Part shown: in pieces, positions 36,941 through 46,400 of the stretch | Layout: each line of letters opens with the position of its first letter | Numbering within the stretch: position 1 is the stretch's first letter | NCBI RefSeq assembly: GCF_014270035.1 | Contig: NZ_JACNEP010000009.1 | Coordinates: forward strand, 62,001 to 126,000 | Source: Neptunicella marina | GTDB taxonomy: Bacteria; Pseudomonadota; Gammaproteobacteria; Enterobacterales; Alteromonadaceae | Length of the DNA stretch: 64,000 bases | Reading direction: 5' to 3' | Made by a program: the position numbers and the translations under genes | Notes under the pieces: generated by a model | The model's database searches: none | Told to the model about the DNA's origin: nothing | Seen by the model: the letters and a program-made list of their open reading frames with translations, nothing else

Positions 36941-38341
36941 TTAAGTTTTGTGATTTTTTTGATTCTGGATTTGTTGTTCGTATGCTTTACCAAAATCACG
37001 ACCAAACAAACTTTGGAAATCATCTTGTGATTCCTGCTTTAATCTGTTGTAAAGGCTGACAAATGCATCCCAGTGTTGGGACTTCTGTCCCCCGAGAATT
37101 TTTTTCACGCCTGATACTTGTTCTGTGCCGGTAATATTTTGAGGATCGAATCGATTCATCAGGCTCTGAAGTGCTGATTGCATACCGGCTAAAACCGCTA
37201 CCTGATGAGCTTTTATATCCTCAAACGCTTCACTGAAAGCTTCCTCGGCAGGCATGTAACCAGCCCCTTTTTTACTGATTAAAGCCACCATGGCTTCATC
37301 AATATTTAGCGAAAACTTAAGTGGATTATTTTCAGTTGGTTTAATCATGGTTTGCGACAATCGAAACTCACTTTTAATGTCGCCACGTGTGGCCAGAATA
37401 CCCATTAAACCCAGAGTTGTAGTGCGAAATAGGGTGCCGAGTTCCTGCATCAATTCCTGCGGGTTGGATTGCAGGTTTAAATTGGCATCCAGTCCGGCGC
37501 CTTTTAAAAAAGCCTGTAGCAGATCACTGTTGTTGGCAACGGGTGTTGTGCTCGATTGAGCAGGAGCTGGCGTAGCCGTTACATTGGACTGAGCCTGAAT
37601 GGCTGCCGCCTCTGCACCAGTATCAGACAGAGGTTGTGGCGGTTGTGCTGTTTGAGGTTCCGACTCCTGATTTGGTAGTGGAGTGGGGGCGACTGGTGGT
37701 TGCGTTATGCCGGGGCCGTTATCCGCATTTTGGGTGTTGTCAGGGGATTCCATACTCCAGTCTTCGGGAATAGACATACCTACGCTGGGAGCATCGTAGT
37801 GTGCCTGAGTAAAATCGGGTACGTCAGGTACATTTTGGGTTTCCGGCTCAGAAGCGCCTGATGCAGGTGAATCCAGCATGGCTTTCCAGTCATCTGCTGC
37901 AACGTTGTTGGGCGGAGGTGATGTGTAAGCCGGAGTTGGGTCCGGAACGACTGGTGTGACCGGAGGCTGGGGATTAACCGGGGTTTCAGGTTGGGGTATA
38001 GCGGGGGCAAGCGTGCCAATTAACACATCAATTTGATAATCACTTAGGCTAAAACTATCCCCATCCTTTAAGGTGACACTATTACCACGACCAATGGCCT
38101 CTTTGCTGCCATTGATAAAAACGCCATTGGTACTGGTATCGGTTAACACATACTGATTATTTACCCGTTCCACATAACAGTGATTTTTAGACAATACGCG
38201 ATCAGGATCCGACAAACACCACTGATTGGTGATATCGCGACCAATGGTAATTTTACCATTATCCAGTGTCTGACTTTTAGGCTGAGAAGAACTGGCATTT
38301 TGATAACTGGTAATCTGAAGCGTTAACACTGCTGCACCCAT
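36941..38341 (-). CDS. tagH: FHA-domain T6SS protein (Fha/TagH)
   Basis: A 466-residue protein with an N-terminal FHA phospho-threonine-binding domain (about residues 25-95; IGRD, LSKNHCYVE and TDTSTNGVFINGS are the core motifs). A long Pro/Gln/Ala-rich linker (about 115-275) leads to a C-terminal TagH-type domain (LLQAFLKGAGLD, RTTTLGLMGILATRGDIKSEFRLSQT, FLFG-like end). In T6SS with PpkA/PppA, phosphorylation of Fha promotes assembly. It is the first gene of the long operon. The ATG at 38341 sits right behind GGGAG; a GTG at 38329 is another possible start. The upstream gap holds a CTTGAA/TTCAAG dyad. Confidence 0.93.
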   Translation of the reverse strand: MGAAVLTLQITSYQNASSSQPKSQTLDNGKITIGRDITNQWCLSDPDRVLSKNHCYVERVNNQYVLTDTSTNGVFINGSKEAIGRGNSVTLKDGDSFSLSDYQIDVLIGTLAPAIPQPETPVNPQPPVTPVVPDPTPAYTSPPPNNVAADDWKAMLDSPASGASEPETQNVPDVPDFTQAHYDAPSVGMSIPEDWSMESPDNTQNADNGPGITQPPVAPTPLPNQESEPQTAQPPQPLSDTGAEAAAIQAQSNVTATPAPAQSSTTPVANNSDLLQAFLKGAGLDANLNLQSNPQELMQELGTLFRTTTLGLMGILATRGDIKSEFRLSQTMIKPTENNPLKFSLNIDEAMVALISKKGAGYMPAEEAFSEAFEDIKAHQVAVLAGMQSALQSLMNRFDPQNITGTEQVSGVKKILGGQKSQHWDAFVSLYNRLKQESQDDFQSLFGRDFGKAYEQQIQNQKNHKT

Positions 38342-38442
38342 CTCCCTGATAGTGAAATGTGCTACAGCAATTGAGACCGGAGTCGTAAATTAGCACTGAA
38401 ACTTCTAACAACCATGGCTGAAAGTGCCATTAATGTGTGTTG

Positions 38443-38459
38443 CTTGAATATTGTTCAAG
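38443..38459. promoter_or_regulatory. Short dyad upstream of the main T6SS operon
   Basis: CTTGAA-TATTG-TTCAAG, a perfect 6-bp dyad, lies about 100 nt upstream of the fha start in the 189-bp gap to the DTW gene. It could be an operator for the T6SS operon. It does not share the CTGAATA arms seen near hcp and pppA. Confidence 0.25.
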
Positions 38460-38530
38460 AATAACTAACCCATCTGATTTTACAAGAGAAAGTTGGTTAT
38501 ATTATCTACACCGCACTATCTGAACTGTCA

Positions 38531-39121
38531 CTATTTGTTTTCTGGAGACAAAGCGCTTGAAGATAACAATTTACTTTGTCTTACTTGCAACAGCTTCGAT
38601 AGCGGAGTTGGAGATAAACCCTCAAATAAATCCAGGGCAAATGCACAACATTCCAGTGTGGATAAACTGTTTTGCCATTTGGCTTTGCGTTGATAAATGC
38701 CGGGGTTGTCAATCTGTAATTGATAGCAGGTTAAGGAATGTAACCAGGGGTTAAGTTGCCAAATTTTGAAGGCTTTTTTCCAGGTACCATCAAGCAGGAT
38801 TAAACAGGCAGGCGTGGATTTTGCCGGGTGACTGGCTGACAGTTGCAAACTGTTTTGTGAGGGATATAACACTGCCCAGTCTTGCGGAGATTGTGAGACC
38901 CGTTGCCGAATATCGTTAAAGTCCGCGGCTGACTCGCCGCAGATAATCTCGCAATGTTTTAATCCCAGTTTTAATAAACGCGCGGTATTTTTTGCATGCG
39001 CACTTTCTGATGGATGTTGAAGCACAATCACTTTTACTTTATTTTCATCCAGCTGGACTGCATGGCACAGGCATACCGATTGCGGATACAGGCATTGGCT
39101 ACAATAAAGGCGTTTAGACAT
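38531..39121 (-). CDS. DTW-domain protein (tRNA-uridine aminocarboxypropyltransferase family)
   Basis: A 196-residue DTW-domain protein. The N-terminus carries a cysteine cluster (CSQCLYPQSVCLC) that probably binds zinc. LLDGTWKKAFK contains the family D-T-W-like element (DGTW), and HPSESAHAKNTARLL matches the conserved HPxE region. Members of this superfamily, such as E. coli TapT (YfiP), transfer the aminocarboxypropyl group of SAM to uridine 47 of tRNA. Whether this protein is TapT itself or a paralogue cannot be decided here. It is divergent from the ATL gene with start codons only 4 bp apart, so both promoters must lie inside the opposing genes or the mRNAs are nearly leaderless. Confidence 0.8.
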   Translation of the reverse strand: MSKRLYCSQCLYPQSVCLCHAVQLDENKVKVIVLQHPSESAHAKNTARLLKLGLKHCEIICGESAADFNDIRQRVSQSPQDWAVLYPSQNSLQLSASHPAKSTPACLILLDGTWKKAFKIWQLNPWLHSLTCYQLQIDNPGIYQRKAKWQNSLSTLECCAFALDLFEGLSPTPLSKLLQVRQSKLLSSSALSPENK

Positions 39122-39125
39122 AGTT

Positions 39126-39464
39126 ATGAATCAGGCACTGCAAAAAATATGGAAAACCGTGGCTATGGTACCTAAAGGCAAGGTGGCGAGCTATGGACAA
39201 ATTGCCGATTTAGCCGGATTGCCGGGCCGGGCTCGTATGGTGGGTAAATCGTTGGGGCAGGTACCTGATGGCCAAACGCTGCCTTGGTACCGTATTTTAC
39301 GTTCAAATGGTCAAATTGCCTTTCCGGCAGGCTCAGAGAGTGCAGAGCGACAAAAAGGTCTGTTACAGGAGGAAGGTGTGGTGGTGCTAAATAACAGAGT
39401 CAGACTCAAAGACTTTCAATGGCAACCTTCGCTGGATGAAATCCTGTTTAAACTCGAATACTAA
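39126..39464 (+). CDS. Alkyltransferase-like protein (ATL, MGMT family)
   Basis: A 112-residue protein of the MGMT DNA-binding domain family. The start (ALQKIWKTVAMVPKGKVASYGQIADLAG) and the RMVGKSLGQVPDG segment match. Where active methyltransferases have a PCHR motif with the acceptor cysteine, this protein reads LPWYRI, so the cysteine is replaced by Trp. That defines an alkyltransferase-like protein, which binds O6-alkylguanine and flags it for nucleotide excision repair rather than repairing it. E. coli Atl (YbaZ) is the closest known type. The ATG is 4 bp from the divergent DTW start. Confidence 0.9.
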   Translation: MNQALQKIWKTVAMVPKGKVASYGQIADLAGLPGRARMVGKSLGQVPDGQTLPWYRILRSNGQIAFPAGSESAERQKGLLQEEGVVVLNNRVRLKDFQWQPSLDEILFKLEY

Positions 39465-39481
39465 AAATTAAAAGGAATACG

Positions 39482-39940
39482 ATGAAATCCCTACTTACTT
39501 TATTTAGCGCAATAATGCTAATCGTTACGTCTTCGGCGTATGCAGATAAAAGCGATGTAACACAACAGCTTACCGACACAGTAAACTGGTTTCTGGCCGG
39601 TGCCAGCATTAATGATGCGCAGATCCACGACAAATTCTGGGCTGATGAACTTGTCTATACCAGCTCGAATGGTACCCGTTTTGATAAAGCCACTTTAATG
39701 CAGGGCGTAAGTGAATCGGGTCCTGTGAACAAAGCTGAGCCTCACGCGGTTTATACTGCTGAAGATATTAACGTTTGGCATCACAAGGATATGGCAATAG
39801 TTACTTTTACCTTAGTTGGGACTGATAATAAGGCTGATAAAACAGAGGTAAAACGTTACCTAAACAGTGGTACTTTTGTATGGCGTGACCAGCGCTGGCA
39901 GGCAGTAAACTGGCAGGCAACTGTAAAACAAAACAAGTAA
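39482..39940 (+). CDS. Secreted NTF2-like (DUF4440-type) protein
   Basis: A 152-residue protein with a classical signal peptide (cleavage likely after SSAYA), so periplasmic or secreted. The mature part looks like an NTF2-like/SnoaL fold: an early helix (LTDTVNWFLAGAS), FWADELVYTSSNG, and later strands VWHHKDMAIVTFTLVG and FVWRDQRWQAVNWQATV. Its ligand or activity cannot be told. It follows the ATL gene by 17 nt with an AGGA ribosome site, so the two may be co-transcribed. Confidence 0.75.
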   Translation: MKSLLTLFSAIMLIVTSSAYADKSDVTQQLTDTVNWFLAGASINDAQIHDKFWADELVYTSSNGTRFDKATLMQGVSESGPVNKAEPHAVYTAEDINVWHHKDMAIVTFTLVGTDNKADKTEVKRYLNSGTFVWRDQRWQAVNWQATVKQNK

Positions 39941-39950
39941 TTGGAATTAC

Positions 39951-40874
39951 TTAACCGCTGCTATTTTCTGTATGCACCAGGTTAAACAAATCCTGATTAG
40001 CCTCAATCCAGTCAAGAAACTTTTGTAATTTTGCTGGTTTATTGTATCCCTTGCGATAGACCACATAGATAGGCAAAGTTGGGCTTACAATACCCGGCAG
40101 AACTAGCTGTAGCGTTTGATTGGAAATTTTTTGCTTCACAATAAACCAGGGCAACTGGGCGATGCCTGCACCTGCTTCAACCATATGTAATACAGACTCA
40201 AAGTCTTCACACTGAAATGCCGGATCAAGCAACACCTGTTCTGTGCCAGATCGATAACAAAGAGTCCATGTCTGTTGCCCCGATTCAAAAAACTGAACAC
40301 TTTTATGTTGACGTAATTCTTGCAAATTAGTGATGGGAGCATGTGATTGCAGGTAGCTGGGTGAGGCAACAAGTACCCGATTAGACAAACCTATTTGACG
40401 CTGGATAAGATTTTGGTCCAGATTACGTCCAATTCTAAATGCCATATCCAGATTTTGTTGGAACAGGTTTTCAAAATCATAGGACAGTTTCAACGTTAGT
40501 GATATTTCAGGCCATTGTTGCTTAAATGTGGGAAGTAAAAACTGGCTGATATAACGTCCAAGTGCTGGTGATGCCGCAAGCGCTAAGCGGCCAGACACGC
40601 CATGGTGCAGGGTTTGTATATCGTGACGTAAGTGATTTGCATCTTCCAGTAGTACAACGGCACGTTGATAAAGAAGCTGTCCGGCTTCGGTTAACCTTAC
40701 GACCCGGGAAGAACGTTCCAGAACACTAATATCAATTAATTTTTCCAGTTTCCGGATTTCTTTGCTGAGTTTGGATTTTGTGATGCCCAAACTGTCACTG
40801 GCCTGAGTAAAGTTAAGTTTGTCTGCGGTGCAGACAAAATACTGCAATAAATGCAGCGGAATAATGTCACTCAT
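39951..40874 (-). CDS. LysR-family transcriptional regulator
   Basis: A 307-residue LysR-type regulator. The N-terminal winged HTH (HLLQYFVCTADKLNFTQASDSLGITKSKLSKEIRKLEK) is typical, though Lys replaces the usual Gln/Ser in places. It is followed by the periplasmic-binding-protein-like effector domain (GRLALAASPALGRYISQFLLP). It is divergent from the zinc alcohol dehydrogenase gene across a 170-bp region packed with GTTTC/GAAAC elements, so that gene is its likely target. The inducer is unknown. Confidence 0.92.
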   Translation of the reverse strand: MSDIIPLHLLQYFVCTADKLNFTQASDSLGITKSKLSKEIRKLEKLIDISVLERSSRVVRLTEAGQLLYQRAVVLLEDANHLRHDIQTLHHGVSGRLALAASPALGRYISQFLLPTFKQQWPEISLTLKLSYDFENLFQQNLDMAFRIGRNLDQNLIQRQIGLSNRVLVASPSYLQSHAPITNLQELRQHKSVQFFESGQQTWTLCYRSGTEQVLLDPAFQCEDFESVLHMVEAGAGIAQLPWFIVKQKISNQTLQLVLPGIVSPTLPIYVVYRKGYNKPAKLQKFLDWIEANQDLFNLVHTENSSG

Positions 40875-40932
40875 AGAATGTTATCAATACGCTAATCTTA
40901 TTTTTGCTCAGTATAAATGAATTACCAATATT

Positions 40933-41022
40933 GTTTCAAAAATAGAAACGATGGGTTTCAATGTTTCTCATTGTTTCATTTACATGATTATCGGAAACTT
41001 TATCTGAGCTTTTTATTGAAAC
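40933..41022. promoter_or_regulatory. GTTTC/GAAAC element cluster in the lysR-adh divergent region
   Basis: GTTTC occurs at 40933, 40955, 40963 and 40973, and GAAAC at 40945, 40994 and 41018. The first pair, GTTTC-N7-GAAAC (40933-40949), fits the LysR T-N11-A dyad. The cluster looks like a multi-site LysR operator controlling both genes. Confidence 0.5.
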
Positions 41023-41044
41023 CTTTACTTGCGAGGAATGACAT

Positions 41045-42052
41045 ATGATTAAAGCCTATGCAGCGCATAGTGCAGGCGGCCAATTGGAGGCCTTTGAATA
41101 TGATCCTGGTCCATTGGGCGATCAGGATGTAGAAATTAACGTTGAATCCTGTGGCATCTGTCACAGTGACTTAAGTATGCTCAATAATGACTGGGGCATG
41201 ACTCAGTATCCTTTTGTTCCGGGGCATGAAGTTATTGGTACTGTTGCAGCTGTGGGTAGCAAGGTGACGTCGTTAACAAAGGGTCAGCGCGTAGGGTTGG
41301 GCTGGCATTCGGGGTATTGTGGTACTTGTTCATCTTGTATGTCTGGCGATCACAACTTATGCGCCAGTGCCGAAATGACCATAGGCGGCCGCTTTGGTGG
41401 TTTTGCCGATAAAGTGCGTGCCCAGGCCAGCGCTGTGGTGCCATTACCCGAAGGTGTTGATCCCGATAGTGCCGGGCCCTTGCTGTGTGCAGGTATTACC
41501 GTATTTAATCCTCTTGAACAGTTTGCCATTAAACCAACGTCAAAAGTTGGGGTGATTGGGATTGGCGGTTTAGGTCATCTTGCATTGCAGTTTTTAAATG
41601 CATGGGGTTGTGAAGTGACAGCATTTACCCGCGATGCCAGTCAAAAAGATGATCTGATCAAACTTGGAGCGCACAACGTTTTAAATAGTAGCAATGCTGA
41701 TGAACTGGAAGCCGCCGCTGGTAAGTTCGATTACATCCTGTCTACCGTTAATGTCAAACTAGACTGGAACGCTTACGTTGCCACGTTAGCGCCTAAAGGA
41801 CGTTTACACTTCGTAGGTGCTACCGTTGAACCGCTCGACCTGAATGTTTTCCCTTTATTAATGGGGCAGCGTTCTGTCTCGGCTTCGCCGGTGGGCAGCC
41901 CTGCAACTATTGGCAAAATGCTCAACTTTGCTGCATTGCATCACATCAAACCTGTCACGGAATATTTCAGTTTTAGTGATGTAAATAAGGCAATGGATAA
42001 ATTAAAAAATGGCAAACCTCATTATCGGGTTGTATTAAAGCATTCACTTTAA
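41045..42052 (+). CDS. Zinc-dependent alcohol dehydrogenase (MDR, cinnamyl-alcohol/YahK-like)
   Basis: A 335-residue medium-chain dehydrogenase. The catalytic zinc ligands are Cys39 (CGICHSD) and His61-Glu62 (PGHEVIG). The structural zinc site has four cysteines (92, 95, 98, 106; CGTCSSC...LC). The Rossmann fold signature GIGGLGHLA lies near residue 175. The closest group is the cinnamyl-alcohol-dehydrogenase/YahK type of NADP(H)-dependent aldehyde reductases. Substrate is unknown. It is divergent from a LysR regulator, and AGGA precedes the ATG at a good distance. Confidence 0.93.
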   Translation: MIKAYAAHSAGGQLEAFEYDPGPLGDQDVEINVESCGICHSDLSMLNNDWGMTQYPFVPGHEVIGTVAAVGSKVTSLTKGQRVGLGWHSGYCGTCSSCMSGDHNLCASAEMTIGGRFGGFADKVRAQASAVVPLPEGVDPDSAGPLLCAGITVFNPLEQFAIKPTSKVGVIGIGGLGHLALQFLNAWGCEVTAFTRDASQKDDLIKLGAHNVLNSSNADELEAAAGKFDYILSTVNVKLDWNAYVATLAPKGRLHFVGATVEPLDLNVFPLLMGQRSVSASPVGSPATIGKMLNFAALHHIKPVTEYFSFSDVNKAMDKLKNGKPHYRVVLKHSL

Positions 42053-42124
42053 TTAATCATTCGTGGCTTTAGCCGGTAATACTATGTTGTTTTTAGTTTA
42101 ACTATGGGCTCTAAGCAGAATCCG

Positions 42125-43051
42125 TTAAATTAGAGACAAATAGTTTAATGCGACCAGCCCCAGCGTAATGGTAATGGGGCTGAGTAAGGTGGATAAGGTA
42201 ATAATTTCAGCGGCTAAGTTTCCCTGCCCTGTCATCTGTTTACTCATTACATAAGCAGAGGCGGCGGTAGGGGTTCCCATCATCAAAAACAGCACGCCAA
42301 GTGCGTTGCCTTTAATGCCAACCATAATTGCTACAAAACATATAGTTGCAGGTAAAACCAACAACTTTAAAGCGGTAGCGGTGAACGCGAGCTTATGATT
42401 GGCACGCAAGCTCTGCCAGTTTAAGCTCGCACCAATACACACCAGTGCCAGTGGTAGAGTGAGCTGGGCCAAATAGCTCAAAGACGTGTGCATAATATCT
42501 GGCACAGGAACCTTAGATTCTGACCAAACCAGCCCCAAAACAATCGCAATAATTAGTGGGTTTTTAAGCAGGCTTTTAAATATATTTTTACAGGAGTTAC
42601 TTAACAACAGCACCGCGAGTATGTTGTAGCTGATGGTTAACACCGCCACATAAATCGCTGCGATTGCCAGTATGCTTTCATCATAGGCATTTAGGCATAG
42701 CGCAATACCGATAATGCCCATATTGCCGCGAAACGCACATTGGGTGAAAACCCCACACTGGTCCTTTGCAATAAATAAAGGTGAAAACCCGCGCACTATC
42801 ACCACGCTAAGTACCGTTGCTACCAGCGCAAATATTATTAAAGGTAAAACCTGAGAATCAGACGTGGGATGTGTTGCGACGCTTAAAAACAGCAGGCAAG
42901 GCAGGGCAACCCCGAACACCAGTTTATTACCTGTTTCAACAAAGGCTGAATCAAGTATTCCGGATTTTCTAAAGGCTATACCAGCCAATAATATGATTAA
43001 TAGTGGAGCGGTAACCGTTAGCGCGGCAGAGAAATGATGCAATATATCCAA
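42125..43051 (-). CDS. AEC-family auxin-efflux-carrier-like transporter
   Basis: A 308-residue integral membrane protein with about ten hydrophobic helices. It matches the AEC (auxin efflux carrier) family, seen in the ILLAGIAFRKSGIL start, the FRGNMGIIGIAL segment and the late FLMMGTPTAASAYVMSKQMTG block. Bacterial AEC proteins move organic acids such as malonate or malate. Substrate cannot be inferred. Its promoter region contains two 18-nt direct repeats. It is the last ordinary chromosomal gene before the defence island. Confidence 0.9.
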   Translation of the reverse strand: MDILHHFSAALTVTAPLLIILLAGIAFRKSGILDSAFVETGNKLVFGVALPCLLFLSVATHPTSDSQVLPLIIFALVATVLSVVIVRGFSPLFIAKDQCGVFTQCAFRGNMGIIGIALCLNAYDESILAIAAIYVAVLTISYNILAVLLLSNSCKNIFKSLLKNPLIIAIVLGLVWSESKVPVPDIMHTSLSYLAQLTLPLALVCIGASLNWQSLRANHKLAFTATALKLLVLPATICFVAIMVGIKGNALGVLFLMMGTPTAASAYVMSKQMTGQGNLAAEIITLSTLLSPITITLGLVALNYLSLI

Positions 43052-43073
43052 TGTGTTGTCCTACTGTGTTCGC

Positions 43074-43124
43074 ATAATAAAGTTTGTACACAAAGGCAAG
43101 TTTGGAATAATAAAGACTGTACAC
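43074..43124. repeat. Two direct repeats ATAATAAAG-N2-TGTACAC, 33-bp period
   Basis: The copies at 43074-43091 and 43107-43124 share 16 of 18 bases. They lie between the AEC gene start and the end of the island operon. They may be paired operator sites of the AEC promoter (period near three helical turns), or a scar of insertion at the island edge. Confidence 0.5.
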
Positions 43125-43133
43125 TAATTCGGT

Positions 43134-43388
43134 TTATTCATTATCTCCATGTTCTGGATCTTTAAAATTCCGCATATTATAAACAGTGTTAGCTTGGAGA
43201 CGAGCCTGCTCATTCACACTGAGAAAGTCAATTCGACCATTTGGTAGCTTTCTTACTTTGAGCACACCTCCCATTGATACATCGGGCCCAACATGAAACT
43301 TTCCAGCCTTCATTTGATGATACATATAGTGAAAACGTCGTTCGAATTCTGCTCTAGTTTCTGGTGTATCCATTCGCTCAAAATTCAT
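43134..43388 (-). CDS. avs1C: Small AVAST type I protein (Avs1C-like)
   Basis: An 84-residue soluble protein with no domain I recognise by sequence alone. It has a mostly helical first third (ETRAEFERRFHYMYHQMKAG) and a short beta part (GGVLKVRKLPNGRIDFL). A very strong ribosome site (GGAGG, 6 nt) precedes the ATG. It is the third gene of an operon whose first two genes are an MBL-fold hydrolase and a trypsin-STAND protein. AVAST type I systems have exactly this set of MBL, protease-STAND and small third protein, so the name follows from context, not from sequence. The gap to the STAND gene is 14 nt. Confidence 0.65.
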   Translation of the reverse strand: MNFERMDTPETRAEFERRFHYMYHQMKAGKFHVGPDVSMGGVLKVRKLPNGRIDFLSVNEQARLQANTVYNMRNFKDPEHGDNE

Positions 43389-43402
43389 ACCTACCTCCGA
43401 TA

Positions 43403-46400
43403 TTATTCAATAGAAATCAATGATACAGGCTGTAAGTCCAATTCAAATACCCAAATTAAGTTGAACCCACTTGGTAACCTAAGTGTATTTGCCTCAATCG
43501 ACAGAAGACATCCCTCATGAATTGGAGCTCCCTCATATACTTCTTTTGTTCGTCCAGACTTCCACCAACTACGTTTAAAATCAGAAGCAGTTGCTCCAGT
43601 GATCGACATGAAATGATTGGTTGGTATAGCTGGTGTGAAGCTACCAAAATATACAGGTAGAGGCTCAACATTAGCACATGTATCAATAAAGCTCGTCTTA
43701 TTTAGTGAAGGTTTATCTGTCGATAAAAATCGTCCTGAAGCAAAGGAATGGTTCTCTGTATTATCAGACAGATAAGCAGTTAACCTGACCAACCTTAGCT
43801 GACCTTTAAACCAAACTCTTTCACAATAGTCTAAATAAATACTATTTCCACACAGGGGTTCTGGTTCTTGAGATTGAATCCACCTCGGAGCAGGAGACCT
43901 GAAATTTTTTGTTCTCAATTTATCTAAACAAGTGGGGTTATACTTTCTGAAAATAGTTTCGATTTGTTGATATTGTGATTCAATCGCAACTTCAGACAAT
44001 GCAACTTGAAAAGCGTAGCGCACCTTATCAGCCCAACGTTCAGGACTCATAGAATTCCCACAATAGCCTTCAGCCAACAGCTGTTCCAATTCTAAATTTA
44101 CGTCAATAGTCAACGGAGAGTATATATCTTTAATCAAAGACTCAGCTCTCTTCACAACAGTAGGGCTTATTAAATTGAGCTCTTCTAGCCTTGACCAATA
44201 AGGTTTCAGGCATTCCGCCCACTCAGGTAACACGACTTTACTTTCTTTTTTTGCAGTAAGTTTATTTCCTAAGCGAGAACGTAGAATACATAATGCTTCT
44301 TCAGCAGATTCTGACTCTGCTAGCACTTCATGCCTCGCGATACGTATTAAAACTGAATACCTTCCAACATGCGTACAGTTTCGCCTTAAATAACTAAAAT
44401 CAAGTTCTTGAGCCAATGTTTCCCAGATTTTTTGCCTTGAAGACATTTGTTCAAGAGCTCCACATATGATATCTGGATGAACACCACAATCCATTGAAAA
44501 AGCTTTGGCCCCAAATAAATGAATAAAGTTAGGGTAGCTTCTTGATAACCAAAGCAGCATCTCTGATGCCTTTTCTCGTCGGAGCCATGTCGGATGTTCA
44601 ATTACATGAAGCAGCAAAGTAGCTAAAGAATATGAGATCTCATTATCCCCGTCTTCGTCCATAAACTCGTAACTGTCAGCGTCTTGATCTACGTCACCAA
44701 CCATGAGACGGGTATGTTCTATAGCAACGTTAAGAAGCCTAACCTGCTCATCATTAGAAGAGTAACCCCCTAACCAATTTATTAACCCTTCTGCGATACG
44801 CCAACTTTGGGTATATCGCTCATTCAAAATCAATGGGGAGTACAATTGAATTACTTCGGAAGCTGATTCAGTAGTCTCCAAGAGTAGAGACTGTCCTCTT
44901 GTTACTTCTGGAACTTGGCCTTCCCAAATTGGCCAGCCACCACTTTGAATAGCAGCTATGCCAGAAATAATCTCATTGTGCCCTTCAGAGTTGCTACGAC
45001 GTCGTAGGTATTTTTCAGCCTTAGATAAAGCTTTAGTTGCTTCAGCAATTGCTCCCCTAGAACCAAATGTCCCTGGCATATAGAGGGAGTCTAGAGCTTC
45101 TTCTCTAGACTCACTTTCCACAGTAAAAGTGCTTTCTTCTAAAACGTGACTATCTACCTTGTTAACTTTTGATTGAGCTAAATACTCAGAATACTTAGAT
45201 TCAAAAGTACCTTTGACCCCTTCGGGTATGAATAAAGCAATTGACTCAATAAATTCTGAGCAGTTGGTTTCGTCATCAAACTCAGATTCACAAATTATAT
45301 CTAACCTATCCATGATCATTTTGAGAGAGTTCTCATCATCAGAAACCTTTTCGATCAAAAGTCCGTAGGCTTTTGCAAATCCACTAATATAACGAGAGTC
45401 ACCAAAGTGAAAGCTTTCCAATAATGCCCAGCAAAGCTGCCAATCAGCACGTGAAATTAAGGGGGTGACAATAGATAGAATTGAATCTTGTTCGTCCAAT
45501 GCTGTACCTGGAAAACGGGTTCCCTTTAACTCTGATATGCGATCTATACGATCTCTGGTGACCTCCTGATACATTTGCTCTGACGTTCCGTAAGTTTGTT
45601 TAATGAAATAGCTTACAGCACTGTTAATACGCCCCCCCGAACTTAAAACACTAATAAAGTCGCGTTTAGCGTATCTAACGAAGCGTTGAAAAGTCATTTC
45701 CCCACCCGCAGCATCGAGTATTCCCGCAATTTGGCTCAGACTTCCTCGTTCTATTTCAGATGGATTATTTATAGACTCAAGAGCAGCAACACTTAAGCCA
45801 ATTTGATCTTCTTTGTACCAACTTGGTCCCATTGAGAATGACAAAACAAGTTGATACGTTTTAGTTGCCTCTTCTAGGGCATCCAATCGGACAAATAACG
45901 GGACTAAACTTAGTAGTTCAGGAACAAGCTCATACCTGTTTTTTAAGTTAGAAGTTATATACTCTCTCCAGCGTTCAACCAAATGAAATGATTGATCTTC
46001 AACCTCTTCTTCCATTGGTTTACTAGTAACAACACTTAGAACTTGACTTAAGATTCCCCTAAAACCTTCAGAATAAATACCACACTGATTATCGAACTGC
46101 TCACCAATAAAACTTAGCAAGGTCTCAAGTTTGTTGGGGAACACATCCACAATCATGGTTGTGATTAACTGATATATATGGGGGAATATCCCTTCTGGTA
46201 TGCCATAAGCGTCTTCCCATTGCATTCTTTGAGCGAGGCTAAGCTTGAGTTGAACCAAAATTTCTTTTTCAAGAACTTCCCAGACGGCCTCTAGTCCATC
46301 GGTATCTTGAGCTTCCTTGAAGCGCCTGGCCGAACCGTCACACCATGCAATAATTCTGATTAGTGAAACAATTCCTTCAAGCCATAGACTTGAAGAAAAT

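Noticed and set aside
38413-38430. TGGCAC upstream of the fha operon as a sigma54 -24 box
   Set aside because: The -24 hexamer is perfect on the minus strand, but the GG-to-GC distance is 8 instead of 10 and no TTGC follows at the right place.
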